64,000 nt of DNA from Amycolatopsis australiensis (GCF_900119165.1 NZ_FPJG01000006.1:310001-374000), one strand, 5' to 3'. Positions 27,112 through 36,963 are shown, counted from the stretch's first letter. Numbers and translations are program-made. Notes: generated by a model from the letters alone, not told the origin.

Positions 27112-28012
27112 GAGCGGCCGGGGAAGTGCGGACGTTGCGGGTTTGCTCGGCGCGAGCGGCCAGCTCGGCGTCCGGCGGGTAGTCCACGCCCAGCAGCGTG
27201 AGGCCGTGGGCCGGGGCCACCGCGCTGTCGCGGATGCCGCTCGCCAGCACCTTCGCCGGCCACGCGTCGCTGCGGCGGCCGTCGCCCACCAGGAGCAGCA
27301 CGCCCACCAGGCTGCGGACCATCGAGTGGCAGAACGCGTCCGCCGACACCCGCACCTCCAGCAGGTGCTCGTCCACCCGCTCCCACTCCAGCCGCTGCAG
27401 CTCACGGATCGTCGTGCCCGTGTCACGCTGCTTGCAGTACGCGGCGAAGTCGTGCAGCCCCAGCAGTTCCTCGGCCGCCGCGTTCATCGCGTCCGTCGAC
27501 AGTGGACGGTTCCACGCCAGGGTGTCGTGGCGGCGCAACGGGTCGACACCCCACGGCGCGTCCGACACCCGATAGCGGTAGTGACGGCGGATCGCCGAGA
27601 ACCGGGCGTCGAAGCCCGCCGGCGCGACCCGGGCGCCCAGCACGCGGACGTCGCCCGGCAAGAGGCGGTTCCAGCGGCCCGTCATGCGCGTCAGATCCGG
27701 GATGCCTTCCGGGGAAACGGGAATCCGGCCGGAAGGGGAAGCCAGCGGCACGACGTCGACGTGCACGACCTGCCCGGTCGCGTGCACTCCGGCGTCCGTG
27801 CGGCCCGCCACGACCGCGGACTTGGCCACCGAGGCTCCCGGCGGCTGCCGGTGCAACGCCTCCTCCAGCACGCCCTGGACCGTGCGACGGCCCGGCTGGC
27901 GGGCCCACCCCGAGAAGTCCGTGCCGTCGTAGGAGACGTCCAGGCGCAGACGAACGAGCCCGCCCTCCCCGGTGGGGGTGGCGGGCTCGTCCGGTGTCGA
28001 ATCGGCCGTCAG
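27104..28012 (-). CDS. truA: tRNA pseudouridine synthase A, CTG start
   Basis: Isomerises uridines 38-40 of the tRNA anticodon arm. Conserved parts: LRLDVSYDGTDFSGWARQPGRRTVQG, catalytic Asp in AGRTDAGVH, FDARFSAIRRHYRYRV, and DAFCHSMVRSLVG. The conserved N-terminus reaches back to about nt 27950, but no ATG, GTG or TTG lies in frame between the rplQ stop and the GTG at 27871, which would remove ~47 conserved residues. The best start is CTG at 28012, four bases after rplQ's TGA, with AAGAAGGA 7 nt upstream inside the rplQ 3' end. The result is 302 aa. Co-translation with rplQ is implied. A sequencing error is the alternative. Confidence 0.92.
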   Translation of the reverse strand: MTADSTPDEPATPTGEGGLVRLRLDVSYDGTDFSGWARQPGRRTVQGVLEEALHRQPPGASVAKSAVVAGRTDAGVHATGQVVHVDVVPLASPSGRIPVSPEGIPDLTRMTGRWNRLLPGDVRVLGARVAPAGFDARFSAIRRHYRYRVSDAPWGVDPLRRHDTLAWNRPLSTDAMNAAAEELLGLHDFAAYCKQRDTGTTIRELQRLEWERVDEHLLEVRVSADAFCHSMVRSLVGVLLLVGDGRRSDAWPAKVLASGIRDSAVAPAHGLTLLGVDYPPDAELAARAEQTRNVRTSPAARE

Positions 28013-28015
28013 GAC

Positions 28016-28570
28016 TCAGTCCTTCTTGGCGTCCGCGTCGGTTTCCTCCGAAGCCGGAGCTTCGGTGGTCTCCTCGGCCTTGGCCTCCTCGGCGGCCGGG
28101 GCCTCTTCGGCGGCCGGCGCCTCGGTGGTCTCCTCCGCAGCGGGAGCGGCGGCCTTCGGCTCGTCCTTGGCGAACTTCGTCTTCCGAGCGCGCTCGGCTT
28201 CCGACGTCACCGTCTTCTCGGCCACCAGCTCGATGACGGCCATGGGCGCGTTGTCACCCTTGCGCGGCATCGTCTTGGTGATCCGGGTGTAGCCACCCGC
28301 GCGCTCCGCGAAGTGCGGGCCGATCTCGGCGAACAGCTTGTGCACGACGTCCTTGTCACGGACGACCTTCTGCACCTGACGACGGTTGTGCAGGTCGCCC
28401 CGCTTCGCCTTCGTGATCAGCTTCTCGGCCAGCGGACGGACCCGCTTCGCCTTCGCCTCGGTCGTCGTGATCTTGCCGTGCTCGAACAGCTGCGTGGCCA
28501 AGTTGGCCAGGATCAGCCGCTCGTGCGCGGACGACCCGCCGAGCCGGGCTCCCTTGGTAGGGGTGGGCAT
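28016..28570 (-). CDS. rplQ: Ribosomal protein L17 (bL17)
   Basis: A 184-aa large-subunit protein. The conserved core ([47 protein letters not shown]) covers the first ~125 residues. A C-terminal acidic Ala/Glu/Pro-rich tail of ~55 residues (repeats of [16 protein letters not shown]) extends it, as in several actinomycetes. The last codons carry the ribosome site for truA. It follows rpoA by 41 bp. Confidence 0.98.
   Translation of the reverse strand: MPTPTKGARLGGSSAHERLILANLATQLFEHGKITTTEAKAKRVRPLAEKLITKAKRGDLHNRRQVQKVVRDKDVVHKLFAEIGPHFAERAGGYTRITKTMPRKGDNAPMAVIELVAEKTVTSEAERARKTKFAKDEPKAAAPAAEETTEAPAAEEAPAAEEAKAEETTEAPASEETDADAKKD
28020..28027 (-). promoter_or_regulatory. Shine-Dalgarno for truA within rplQ
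   Basis: AAGAAGGA on the minus strand, within the Lys-Lys-Asp codons that end rplQ, lies exactly 7 nt before the CTG at 28012. This placement supports the non-canonical truA start. Confidence 0.65.
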
Positions 28571-28611
28571 TGGTTCTCCTAGTTCAGCTCACAGCGTCCA
28601 GGCACAGGGCC

Positions 28612-29682
28612 TCAGAGCTGCTCGGTCTCTGCGTAGTCCTGGCCATCGTCGTGGCCGTCCGAAATCCCGTCGGCAATGCCGCCCACACCCTCGGACCAGC
28701 CTTCACCGTCGTAGCTGGCGGCAGCCGCGGTCGGGTCGAACCCGGGCGGGCTGTCCTTCAGCGCGAGGCCGAGGCCGACGAGCTTCAGCTTGACCTCGTC
28801 GATCGACTTGGCGCCGAAGTTGCGGATGTCGAGCAGGTCCGCCTCGCTGCGCGAGACCAGCTCGCCCACCGTGTGGATGCCCTCGCGCTTGAGGCAGTTG
28901 TACGACCGGACGGTGAGGTCCAGGTCCTCGATCGGCATCGCGTAGGCGGCGATGGTGTCCGCCTCCTGCGGCGACGGGCCGATCTCGATGCCCTCGGCGT
29001 CGACGTTCAGCTCGCGGGCGAGACCGAACAGCTCCACCAGCGTCTTGCCGGCCGACGCGACGGCGTCGCGCGGCGTGATCGACGGCTTGGTCTCGACGTC
29101 CAGGATCAGCTTGTCGAAGTCGGTGCGCTGCTCGACACGGGTGGCCTCGACCTTGTAGGTCACCTTGAGCACCGGCGAGTAGATCGAGTCGACCGGGATC
29201 CGGCCGATCTCCGCGCCCGCCTGCTTGTTCTGCAGGGCCGGAACGTACCCGCGGCCGCGCTCGACGACGAGCTCGATCTCGAGCTTGCCCTTGCCGTTCA
29301 GCGACGCGATGTGCAGATCCGGGTTGTGCACGGTGACACCCGCCGGCGGCACGATGTCGGCCGCCGTGACCTCACCCGGGCCCTGCTTGCGCAGGTACAT
29401 GGTGACCGGCTCGTCCTCTTCCGAGGACACCACGAGCTCCTTGAGGTTCAGGATGATGTCGGTGACGTCTTCCTTCACCCCGGGAACGGTGGTGAACTCG
29501 TGCAGCACGCCGTCGATGCGGATGCTCGTCACGGCCGCGCCGGGGATGGACGACAGCAGCGTACGACGCAGCGAGTTGCCGAGCGTGTAACCGAAGCCGG
29601 GCTCCAGCGGTTCGATGGTGAACCGGGAGCGGGTCTCGTTGACCGTCTCTTCGCCGAGAGCCGGCCGCTGGGAAATCAGCAT
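28612..29682 (-). CDS. rpoA: RNA polymerase alpha subunit
   Basis: A 356-aa protein. N-terminal assembly domain ([26 protein letters not shown] features absent as expected; [23 protein letters not shown]) and C-terminal DNA/activator-binding domain ([26 protein letters not shown]..., [15 protein letters not shown]) are both complete. The ATG at 29682 is preceded by AAGGAAAACAAGGA. In the alpha operon it lies between rpsD and rplQ. Confidence 0.98.
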   Translation of the reverse strand: MLISQRPALGEETVNETRSRFTIEPLEPGFGYTLGNSLRRTLLSSIPGAAVTSIRIDGVLHEFTTVPGVKEDVTDIILNLKELVVSSEEDEPVTMYLRKQGPGEVTAADIVPPAGVTVHNPDLHIASLNGKGKLEIELVVERGRGYVPALQNKQAGAEIGRIPVDSIYSPVLKVTYKVEATRVEQRTDFDKLILDVETKPSITPRDAVASAGKTLVELFGLARELNVDAEGIEIGPSPQEADTIAAYAMPIEDLDLTVRSYNCLKREGIHTVGELVSRSEADLLDIRNFGAKSIDEVKLKLVGLGLALKDSPPGFDPTAAAASYDGEGWSEGVGGIADGISDGHDDGQDYAETEQL

Positions 29683-29775
29683 TCCTTGTTTTCCTTTCCA
29701 GACGGCGCCCGCCATATGACGCCGAAGGGATGGCGAGGCGGCGGCGCACTGGGGGCGCCGCCGCCCGTAACTCGA

Positions 29776-30381
29776 TTACTTCGAGTAGAGCTCGACGATC
29801 AGCTGTTCCTGAACCGGAACGTCGATCTGCGCGCGCTCCGGCAGCTGGTGGACCAGCACGCGGAGGTTCGACGGGACGACCTGCAGCCACGCCGGGACCG
29901 GACGCTCGCCGAAGGACTCCTTCGCCACGACGAAGGGCAGCATCGAGAACGACTTCGGCCGCACGTCGATGATGTCCCACTTCGAGACCTGGAACGATGG
30001 GACGTTGACCTTCTTGCCGTTGACCAGGAAGTGGCCGTGGCTCACCAGCTGACGCGCCTGGCGGCGCGTGCGGGCGATGCCGGCGCGGTAGATCACGTTG
30101 TCCAGGCGGGACTCGAGGATCTGCAGCAGGTTCTCACCGGTCTTGCCCGGACGCCGGACGGCTTCCTTGTAGTACCGGACGAACTGACGCTCGAGAACGC
30201 CGTAGGTGTAGCGAGCCTTCTGCTTCTCCTGCGACTGCAGGAGGTACTCGGACTCCTTGATGCGCCCGCGGCCGTGCTGGCCCGGCGGGTAGGGGCGACG
30301 CTCGAAAGCCTGGTCGCCGCCGATGAGGTCAACCTTGAGGCGACGCGAGATACGCGTCGCGGGGCCGGTGTAACGAGCCAT
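29776..30381 (-). CDS. rpsD: Ribosomal protein S4 (uS4)
   Basis: A 201-aa primary 16S rRNA binder and 30S nucleator. The start has MARYTGP, and the S4 RNA-binding domain (SRLDNVIYRAGIARTRRQARQLVSHGHFLVNGKKVN) is complete. The CxxC-type zinc site near the N-terminus seen in some bacteria is absent here (a C-minus form). In many bacteria S4 represses the alpha operon by binding its mRNA; no leader fold was checked here. 24 bp after rpsK. Confidence 0.98.
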   Translation of the reverse strand: MARYTGPATRISRRLKVDLIGGDQAFERRPYPPGQHGRGRIKESEYLLQSQEKQKARYTYGVLERQFVRYYKEAVRRPGKTGENLLQILESRLDNVIYRAGIARTRRQARQLVSHGHFLVNGKKVNVPSFQVSKWDIIDVRPKSFSMLPFVVAKESFGERPVPAWLQVVPSNLRVLVHQLPERAQIDVPVQEQLIVELYSK

Positions 30382-30404
30382 TTCTTCTTACTCCTCCCCG
30401 TTCC

Positions 30405-30812
30405 TCAGACCCGGCGCCGCTTGGGCGGGCGGCAGCCGTTGTGAGGCTGCGGGGTCACGTCCTGGATGGTGCCGACCTCGAGGCCGGCCGCCTGCAGCGA
30501 GCGGATCGCCGTCTCGCGGCCCGAACCCGGGCCCTTCACGAAGACGTCGACCTTCTTCATGCCGTGCTCGGCGGCCTTGCGCGCGGCGTTCTCGGCGGCC
30601 ATCTGCGCGGCGAACGGGGTGGACTTGCGCGAGCCCTTGAAGCCCACGTGCCCACTCGACGCCCACGCGATCACGGCACCGGTCGGGTCCGTGATCGAGA
30701 CGATGGTGTTGTTGAAGGTGCTCTTGATGTGCGCGTGACCGTGCGCAACGTTCTTCTTTTCCTTGCGGCGGACCTTCTTGGCCCCGGCCGCAGTACGAGA
30801 CTTCGGTGGCAT
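30405..30812 (-). CDS. rpsK: Ribosomal protein S11 (uS11)
   Basis: A 135-aa small-subunit platform protein. The family core ([46 protein letters not shown] and the C-terminal [18 protein letters not shown]) is complete; a short Lys/Arg-rich N-terminus precedes it. It follows rpsM by about 200 bp on the minus strand, with rpsD directly downstream. Confidence 0.98.
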   Translation of the reverse strand: MPPKSRTAAGAKKVRRKEKKNVAHGHAHIKSTFNNTIVSITDPTGAVIAWASSGHVGFKGSRKSTPFAAQMAAENAARKAAEHGMKKVDVFVKGPGSGRETAIRSLQAAGLEVGTIQDVTPQPHNGCRPPKRRRV

Positions 30813-31012
30813 GTTCTGAGGGATCTCCTGTTAGCGCGCGTTCTCTTGGTGAGCGGCGACCGCTTCGGCCTGGCCGCGCCGGATGATCGAACCGGCGTCG
30901 GTGTACAGGTTGCGGAGCGCCATCGGGCGGGCGTAGAGCGCCTTGGGCGAGACACAAGCCGAGCCGCGGCGGTGAACGCCACCCATCTGCACGACCTTCT
31001 TGCCCTGGACGC

Positions 31013-31393
31013 TCACTTCTTGCCAGCCTTCTTCTTGCCGGCGACCGTCTTCTTCGGACCCTTGCGGGTGCGGGCGTTCGTCTTGGTGCGCTGACCACGG
31101 ACGGGAAGCCCGCGGCGCCAGCGAAGACCCTCGTAGCACCCGATCTCGATCTTCCGACGGATGTCGGCGTTCACCTCGCGGCGAAGGTCACCCTCGACCT
31201 TGAAGTTCTCTTCGATGTACGTACGCAGCTTGGCGAGATCGTCATCGCTGAGGTCTTTGACGCGGGTGTCCGCGTTGATCTCGGCAGCCTTGATGAGCTG
31301 CTTCGAGCGGGTACGGCCGATGCCGTAGATGTACGTAAGCGCGATCTCCACCCGCTTTTCGCGGGGAAGGTCCACGCCAGCGAGTCGTGCCAT
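31013..31393 (-). CDS. rpsM: Ribosomal protein S13 (uS13)
   Basis: A 126-aa protein of the 30S head that contacts S19 and the 50S subunit. Complete from [22 protein letters not shown], through GIGRTRS, to [27 protein letters not shown] and a Lys-rich tail. Upstream is a 204-bp gap to rpmJ with no gene. The 200-bp gap to rpsK contains no convincing gene. Confidence 0.98.
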   Translation of the reverse strand: MARLAGVDLPREKRVEIALTYIYGIGRTRSKQLIKAAEINADTRVKDLSDDDLAKLRTYIEENFKVEGDLRREVNADIRRKIEIGCYEGLRWRRGLPVRGQRTKTNARTRKGPKKTVAGKKKAGKK

Positions 31394-31597
31394 TGGCGCT
31401 GATGCTCCTTCATAGATTTCGTCTTCAGGTCTGCTCCCCGTCCGGTTCCGGGACCGACTCGCCTGTCGTGCCCTCGGCTTGCGCTTCGGGTGTCCCGGCC
31501 CCGGCCTGAAGCCCGGGGGTGAACCGGACCGCTTGCGTGGCCCGGCAGGTGCGGGGAGTTGTGTTAGCCGTCAATCACTCTGGTCGAGTGCCGGCGA

Positions 31598-31711
31598 TCA
31601 GCCCTGCCGCTGCTTGTGCCGCAGGTTCTCGCAGATCACCATGATCCGGCCGTGGCGGCGGATCACCTTGCACTTGTCGCAGATCTTCTTGACGCTCGGC
31701 TGGACCTTCAC
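31598..31711 (-). CDS. rpmJ: Ribosomal protein L36 (bL36), zinc-binding form
   Basis: A 37-aa protein, complete: [21 protein letters not shown] then [13 protein letters not shown]. The Cys-x-x-Cys...Cys...His set is intact, so this is the zinc-binding (C-plus) form. GTG start at 31711, stop TGA at 31598-31600. It sits between infA (34 bp away) and rpsM, the usual place in actinomycetes. Too short to be found by simple length cut-offs. Confidence 0.97.
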   Translation of the reverse strand: MKVQPSVKKICDKCKVIRRHGRIMVICENLRHKQRQG

Positions 31712-31745
31712 GTCTTCTGCTCTCCTGCTTCTGAGCTGCTCGTGA

Positions 31746-31967
31746 TCACTTGTAGCGGTAGACGATGCGACCACGAGAGAGGTCGTAGGGCGAGAGCTCC
31801 ACGACGACCCTGTCCTCCGGCAGGATGCGGATGTAGTGCTGCCGCATCTTGCCGCTGATGTGTGCCAGGACCTTGTGACCGTTCTCCAACTCGACGCGGA
31901 ACATCGCGTTGGGGAGCGGCTCGACTACGCGGCCTTCGACCTCGATGGCCCCGTCTTTCTTCGCCAT
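31746..31967 (-). CDS. infA: Translation initiation factor IF-1
   Basis: A 73-aa S1-like OB-fold factor that binds the A site of the 30S subunit. The conserved run ([67 protein letters not shown]) is complete. First gene of the infA-rpmJ-rpsM-rpsK-rpsD-rpoA-rplQ-truA run; a 257-bp non-coding region upstream, before map, should carry the promoter. Confidence 0.98.
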   Translation of the reverse strand: MAKKDGAIEVEGRVVEPLPNAMFRVELENGHKVLAHISGKMRQHYIRILPEDRVVVELSPYDLSRGRIVYRYK

Positions 31968-32131
31968 GTCCTCCGCATTTCCTTGGTCGACACTGCCTGT
32001 CGCTACACTGTGTGATCGAGTCGAGCACTAGTGCTGGGTTGGGTGGTGCGTCGACACACTGGTGCCCGACTCCCAAGACCGTGAATTCACGAGCGCGCAG
32101 GATCCGGGCGCGATAAGTGCGCCGACTTGAC

Positions 32132-32161
32132 AGTGTACGCAACCCGTGTCGCGACCCCCAA
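32132..32161 (-). promoter_or_regulatory. Possible promoter for infA operon
   Basis: On the minus strand TTGGGG (32156-32161) and TACACT (32132-32137) are separated by 18 bp, a fair sigma-70-type match. It would start transcription about 155 nt before infA. It rests on consensus match alone. Confidence 0.3.
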
Positions 32162-32224
32162 ACCGGGGGTGACCATGGTAGGAGATCACTGCGTTGACCC
32201 GGCGCCAACGAACGAAAGCGCAGG

Positions 32225-33001
32225 TCAGGCGTCTTCGGGGGCGGTGAGCACCCAGGGACCGTCCTCGGTGACCGCCACCGTGTGCTCCCAGTGGGCCGCG
32301 CGCGAGCCGTCGGCCGTGACGACCGTCCAGCCGTCGTCCAGCTCACGCGTCTCGCCGCCGCCACCGGTCAGCATCGGCTCGATCGCCAGCGCCATGCCGG
32401 GCTTGAGCCGCGGGCCCTTGCCGGGCTTGCCGACGTTCGGCAGGAACGGGTCCATGTGCATCTGGCGGCCGATGCCGTGGCCGCCGTACTCGACGATCAT
32501 CCCGTAGTCGACGCCGTCGTCCCGGCCCGCGCGTTCGGCGGCCGTCTGGACGGCGTGGGAGATGTCGGTGAGCCGCCCGCCGGCGGTGACCGCCTCGATG
32601 CCGGCCCACATCGCCGCCTCGGTGGCCGCGGACAACGCCAGGTCGGCGTCGGAGACCTTGCCGATGGCCAGCGTGACGGCGGAGTCGCCGTGCCAGCCGT
32701 CGAGGATCGCGCCGCAGTCGACCGAGATGAGGTCACCGTCGGCGAGGACCTGCGTCTTCGCCGGGATGCCGTGGACGATCTGCTCGTTCACCGACGCGCA
32801 GATCGACGCCGGGAAGCCGTGGTAGCCCTTGAACGACGGCACCGCGCCCGCGTCCCGGATCGTCTGCTCGGCCAGCTCGTCGAGCTCGGCGGTGCTGACA
32901 CCCGGTTTCGCGGTGGCACGGACGGCCGCCAGCGTACGGGCCACGACGAGCCCCGCGGCGCGCATGGCTTCCAGCTCGCCGGGGGTCTTGACCTCGATCA
33001 T
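32225..33001 (-). CDS. map: Methionine aminopeptidase, type I
   Basis: Removes the N-terminal Met from nascent proteins. The M24 metal ligands are in [19 protein letters not shown] (two Asp), [13 protein letters not shown] (His), MALAIEPML (Glu) and [11 protein letters not shown] (Glu). The N-terminus is [21 protein letters not shown] with the ATG at 33001; a GTG at 33049 overlapping the adk stop would add 16 unconserved residues. The family signature favours 33001 but no clear ribosome site precedes it. Lies just after adk, as in many bacteria. Confidence 0.95.
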   Translation of the reverse strand: MIEVKTPGELEAMRAAGLVVARTLAAVRATAKPGVSTAELDELAEQTIRDAGAVPSFKGYHGFPASICASVNEQIVHGIPAKTQVLADGDLISVDCGAILDGWHGDSAVTLAIGKVSDADLALSAATEAAMWAGIEAVTAGGRLTDISHAVQTAAERAGRDDGVDYGMIVEYGGHGIGRQMHMDPFLPNVGKPGKGPRLKPGMALAIEPMLTGGGGETRELDDGWTVVTADGSRAAHWEHTVAVTEDGPWVLTAPEDA

Positions 33002-33045
33002 GCGCCCGCGGCGGAGCACTTGCAGAACACGCAACCCTCCGAGAT

Positions 33046-33600
33046 TCACGTGCGGTCGCGCAGCGCTTTCAGCACCCGGCCGGAGATCTCCTCGACGCTG
33101 CCGACCCCGTCGACGGTCACCAGGATGCCGGCGTAGTACTCCAGCAGCGGCGCGGTCTCCGACACGTAGATCTGCTGGCGGCGGCGGATGACCTCTTCGG
33201 TGTCGTCCGCGCGGCCGCGCGACATGAGCCGGGCGACGACGACGTCCTCCGGGACCTGCAGCTGGATCACCGCGTCGAGCGTGACGTCGGCCTCGCCGAG
33301 GATCTCGCCGAGAACCTCGGCCTGCTTGGTGTTGCGGGGGAAGCCGTCGAGCAGGAAGCCGGCCTTCGCGTCCGGCTCCGCCAGGCGCTCGCGGACCATT
33401 TCGTTGGTCACCGAGTCGGGCACGAGCTCACCCGAGTCCAGGTAGCGCTTGGCCTCCTGGCCGAGCGGCGTCTCCTGGCCGACGTGGGCGCGGAACAGCT
33501 CACCCGTGGAGATGTGCGGGACGCGCAGCTGCTCCGACAGGGCCACCGCCTGCGTACCTTTGCCCGCACCGGGCGGGCCGACGAGAACCAGGCGCGTCAC
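33046..33600 (-). CDS. adk: Adenylate kinase, short form
   Basis: A 184-aa enzyme that interconverts ATP + AMP and 2 ADP. P-loop [13 protein letters not shown]-binding [13 protein letters not shown], and a short LID ([18 protein letters not shown]) without the four-Cys zinc insert of the long type. Four-base overlap with secY upstream and with map downstream points to tight coupling in secY-adk-map. Confidence 0.97.
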   Translation of the reverse strand: MTRLVLVGPPGAGKGTQAVALSEQLRVPHISTGELFRAHVGQETPLGQEAKRYLDSGELVPDSVTNEMVRERLAEPDAKAGFLLDGFPRNTKQAEVLGEILGEADVTLDAVIQLQVPEDVVVARLMSRGRADDTEEVIRRRQQIYVSETAPLLEYYAGILVTVDGVGSVEEISGRVLKALRDRT

Positions 33601-34904
33601 TTCAAGAACCCTTCGTAGTTGCGCTGCATCAGCTGGCTTTCGATCTGCTTCACGGTGTCGAGGCCGACACCGACCATGATCAGCACAGCCGTGCCACCGA
33701 ACGGGAAGTTCTGGTTGTTCCCGCTACCGGTCACCGACAGGAAGAAGTTCGGAAGGATCGCGATGATGCCCAGGTACAGCGAGCCGGGGAGGGTGATCCG
33801 GCCGAGCACGAAGCTCAGGTACTCCGCGGTCGGACGCCCGGGACGGATGCCCGGGATGAACCCGCCGAACTTCTTCATCTCTTCCGCACGCTCGTCCACG
33901 TTGAACGTGATCGTGATGTAGAAGTACGTGAAGAAGATGATCAGCGCGAAGTACAGCAGGATGTGGACCCAGTTGCCCTGGTTCACGATGTAGTTCTTGA
34001 TGAACACCTGCCAGCCGGAGTTGCTGTTCTGGTCGCCGACGAGGCGGCTGATCAGGTCCGGCAGGTACAGCAGGGACGAGGCGAAGATGACCGGGATGAC
34101 GCCGGCCTGGTTCACCTTGATCGGCAGGTAGGTCGACGTGCCGCCGTACATCCGGCGGCCGATCATGCGCTTGGCGTACTGCACCGGGATCCGGCGCTGC
34201 CCCTGCTCGACGAAGATGACGCTCGCGATGATCACGAGCCCGAAGACGCAGATCATCGTCAGCGCGATGCCGCCGCCGTTGGACAGGATGTTCCCGCCCT
34301 CGACCGGGATGCGCGCGGCGATGTTCAGGAAGATCAGGACCGACATGCCGTTGCCGACGCCGCGCTCGGTGATCAGCTCGCCCAGCCACATCATGACGGC
34401 GGTGCCCGCGGTCATGGTGATGACGATGATCGCCAGCGAGTAGACGCTGTTGTCCGGGATGATCGGCGACTGGCAGTCGGGGAAGAGCTGCTTGCGGTCC
34501 GCGAGCGCGACCACGCCGGTGGCCTGCAGGATCGCCAGCGCGATCGTCAGGTACCGGGTGTACTGGGTCAGCTTGCCCTGGCCGGACTGCCCTTCCTTCT
34601 TCAGCTCCTCGAACCGCGGGATGACCACGGTGAGCAGCTGGATGATGATACTCGCCGTGATGTACGGCATGATGCCGGTCGAGAAGAGCGACAGCTGCAG
34701 CAGCGCACCGCCGCTGAACAGGTTCAGCAGCTGGTAGACGCCCTCCTGCTGCGCCTGGGAGCTACAGGCCTGGACGGCTCCGTACGAGATCCCGGGTGCC
34801 GGAATGGTCGCACCGATTCGGTAGACCGCGACGATGGCTAGCGTGAACAGGATCTTCTTGCGTAGATCCGGCGTCGCGAGAGCCGAGCGGAAGGCGCTGA
34901 ACAC
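33597..34904 (-). CDS. secY: Protein translocase subunit SecY
   Basis: A 435-aa channel subunit with ten membrane helices. The N-terminus is [37 protein letters not shown] (family form); helix-7/8 region GIPVVIFASS-like [15 protein letters not shown] and the C-terminal [15 protein letters not shown] are complete. The GTG at 34904 is preceded by GAGGAGGT at 7 nt, a strong site; a longer frame to 35060 is not conserved. Secondary signal: secY is not directly after rplO here (see inserted genes at 35160-36904). Confidence 0.97.
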   Translation of the reverse strand: MFSAFRSALATPDLRKKILFTLAIVAVYRIGATIPAPGISYGAVQACSSQAQQEGVYQLLNLFSGGALLQLSLFSTGIMPYITASIIIQLLTVVIPRFEELKKEGQSGQGKLTQYTRYLTIALAILQATGVVALADRKQLFPDCQSPIIPDNSVYSLAIIVITMTAGTAVMMWLGELITERGVGNGMSVLIFLNIAARIPVEGGNILSNGGGIALTMICVFGLVIIASVIFVEQGQRRIPVQYAKRMIGRRMYGGTSTYLPIKVNQAGVIPVIFASSLLYLPDLISRLVGDQNSNSGWQVFIKNYIVNQGNWVHILLYFALIIFFTYFYITITFNVDERAEEMKKFGGFIPGIRPGRPTAEYLSFVLGRITLPGSLYLGIIAILPNFFLSVTGSGNNQNFPFGGTAVLIMVGVGLDTVKQIESQLMQRNYEGFLK

Positions 34905-35007
34905 GCGGGGGACCTCCTCGGCGTCGTCGGCCGTCCTCAACCGACGATCGGCTTGGCCGGCACGGGGCCGGCGGGAACACACAGCACTACTGGCACGCAA
35001 GCCAGGA

Positions 35008-35037
35008 ACGCTTCGGGGCACACTCGTCCCGAAGCGT
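35008..35037 (-). promoter_or_regulatory. Hairpin in the secY leader
   Basis: A perfect 10-bp stem (ACGCTTCGGG / CCCGAAGCGT, arms 35008-35017 and 35028-35037) with a 10-nt loop lies ~105 nt before secY. It could be a leader element of the secY-adk-map unit, or a terminator for the LysE-type gene upstream; no T run follows. Confidence 0.45.
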
Positions 35038-35159
35038 GTCGCCGACTCTAACAGCTTCACACGGCGTGTCCGCAGTGCGTGTGCGTTTTCCGTACCAAGG
35101 TTGCTCCGGCGGGTTGATCCACATCGTCGTCTTGGCTCAGAACCTTGACAGGAAGTGGA

Positions 35160-35783
35160 TCACGCGTTCGACGTCGCGAGCACGCCGGCGAGCCCGACGA
35201 GGACCACTCCGGTGCCGCGGTCGACGTTGCGCCGGGCCCGCCGGGTCAGCTCCGCCGACTTCACGGCCGCGCCGACCCCGACGTAGACCGAGCCGGCCAG
35301 GAACTCGGCCAGCAGGTAGACCGCGCCCAGCAGTGCGATCTGGGCCGGAAAGGGCCCGTGAGCTGCGTCGATGAACTGCGGGACGAACGCGGTGAAGACG
35401 AGGATGGCCTTCGGGTTGGTGATCGCGACGCCGAACTCCTTGCGCGCGACCCGCCAGGCCGTGGTGGGCTCGGCGAGCGGCCGGACCGTGCCGGTTTTGT
35501 CCCGGAAAGTCGACCAGAGCAGGCGCACGCCGAGGAAGAGCAGGTAGCCGGCGCCGGCCCACTTGATGATCGTGAGCGCGGTCTCGGACGCGGCCAGCAG
35601 CTGCCCCAGCCCGGCCGCGACGGCGGCGATCAGCAGCGTGAAAGCGGTCAGCCTGCCGGCCAGCCCGGCGAGGCCGCGGCGAACACCCTGCGTCATCCCG
35701 TGGTGGAGCCCGAGCAGGTTGTTCGCTCCCGGCGTAAGCGCGATGAGCACCGACGCGGAGAAGAAGAGCAGCAGCCAGGACAC
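35160..35783 (-). CDS. LysE/RhtB family amino-acid exporter
   Basis: A 207-aa membrane protein with about six hydrophobic helices. The N-terminal GANNLLGLHHGMTQGVRRGLAGLAGRL matches the LysE/RhtB signature (PGPN-type helix pair), with the conserved KWAGAGYLLFLGVRLLW and FGVAITNPKAILVFTAFVPQF in the middle. The substrate cannot be told from sequence. GTG start at 35783. It interrupts the usual rplO-secY neighbourhood. Confidence 0.93.
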   Translation of the reverse strand: MSWLLLFFSASVLIALTPGANNLLGLHHGMTQGVRRGLAGLAGRLTAFTLLIAAVAAGLGQLLAASETALTIIKWAGAGYLLFLGVRLLWSTFRDKTGTVRPLAEPTTAWRVARKEFGVAITNPKAILVFTAFVPQFIDAAHGPFPAQIALLGAVYLLAEFLAGSVYVGVGAAVKSAELTRRARRNVDRGTGVVLVGLAGVLATSNA

Positions 35784-35881
35784 GTTCCCACGGTAGCGGG
35801 CGCCGGCGAGCGATTATTTCGCCGCGCTCACCCGCGAACCGGCCGGGGCGTCCCGGGTAAGCCGGGGCCGCACGGCTGCGG

Positions 35882-36904
35882 TCATTCGTCGTCGGGCGGC
35901 AGGACGGTGATGGCGACGCCGTCGGGCGGGGTCGGGGTGTCGGCGTAGGCGAGGGCCGGGTCGGACCAGTTGTCGCCGGCGTGCCACCACGCGGGCAGGT
36001 GGGCCAGGACGGCCGCGGCGGCGGCGAGGACGGCCGCCCCGATCAGCAGCCACATGCCGGTGGCGGTGACGACCTCCAGGTCGATGCCGCCGGAGAGCGC
36101 GCCCCACCCGACCCCGCTCATGCCGATGGTGACGACGACACCGGCGGTGAAGAACGCGCCGGCGGAGACGAGCCACCGGGCGAGGCCGCGGCCGGGCCGC
36201 GAGAACCCGGCGAACGCGGCGGCGGCCAGCACGACGACGGCGAGGACCACGGGGATCCCGACGGGCGCGGCGGCCTGGTCGATGACCTGCCCGGGCACCT
36301 CGGTGTGGGTGGCCCAGGCGGTTTCGGTGACCGTGAGCCGGTCGCCGAAGAAGATCCGCGGGGCGTGCGGGTTCGGCTGCAGCCGGAAGAGCGGCAGGAA
36401 ACAGCCCCCGACGGCCATCAGGGCGGCCACGGCGGTGAGAAGGGGCGGGAGGAGGCGTGCGGGGCCGGACGGGGCTTCCTGGGCTGGGAAAACGGGGATC
36501 TGGGCTGCCTGAGCCGGGGGCGGTGCGGGGTGTCCGGGTAGTTGGGCGACCGGGAACGGCGGGGACTGCGCCTCCGGCCGGGGTGCGGTGCCGTCGGCTG
36601 GGAAGGTGGGTGGCTCCGCGGCCTGTGGGCTCGGTGGTGCCTCGGGCCGGAAGGGCGGTGGAGCGGGCGTGGGCTCGGCCGGGAACGCCAGCGGACCGCC
36701 CGCCGGCTCAGCCGAGGCGCTCAGCGGCCCCGCGAGAAAGCCAGGCGCCGCCTCGGCCGGGAACGACGGCGACTCCCCCACCTGCCCAGCCGAGGCGCTC
36801 GGCGCCCCGGCGCCCGGCTCGACGCCCTCGATCTTCGGCGGTTCGACCGGGAAGCTCAGCGGGGACTCCGGGCCTTCGGGTGGGTCCTGCGACGGTCTGT
36901 CCAC
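35882..36904 (-). CDS. Proline-rich four-helix membrane protein of unknown function
   Basis: A 340-aa protein. Residues 1-~150 are a disordered Pro/Ala/Glu-rich tail with a recurring phrase x-F-P-(A/V)-E/D/Q (SFPVE, SFPAE, AFPAE, TFPAD, VFPAQ and others) spaced by 12-30 residues. About four membrane helices follow (ALMAVGGCFLPLF, IPVVLAVVVLAAAAFAGF, WLVSAGAFFTAGVVVTIG, WLLIGAAVLAAAAAVLAHL), then a short polar tail. GTG start with GGAGG at 8 nt. I do not recognise the family. It lies in a gap between rplO and the LysE-type gene, convergent with nothing. Confidence 0.85.
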   Translation of the reverse strand: MDRPSQDPPEGPESPLSFPVEPPKIEGVEPGAGAPSASAGQVGESPSFPAEAAPGFLAGPLSASAEPAGGPLAFPAEPTPAPPPFRPEAPPSPQAAEPPTFPADGTAPRPEAQSPPFPVAQLPGHPAPPPAQAAQIPVFPAQEAPSGPARLLPPLLTAVAALMAVGGCFLPLFRLQPNPHAPRIFFGDRLTVTETAWATHTEVPGQVIDQAAAPVGIPVVLAVVVLAAAAFAGFSRPGRGLARWLVSAGAFFTAGVVVTIGMSGVGWGALSGGIDLEVVTATGMWLLIGAAVLAAAAAVLAHLPAWWHAGDNWSDPALAYADTPTPPDGVAITVLPPDDE

Positions 36905-36963
36905 CTCGTGATCCTCCGTCCGGATCCGCCCCGCGGCAAGGAACCTGTCCGGCCGGGAACGCC

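Noticed and set aside
27104..27871. truA starting at GTG 27871
   Set aside because: Would remove the conserved N-terminal strand with YDGTDFSGW.
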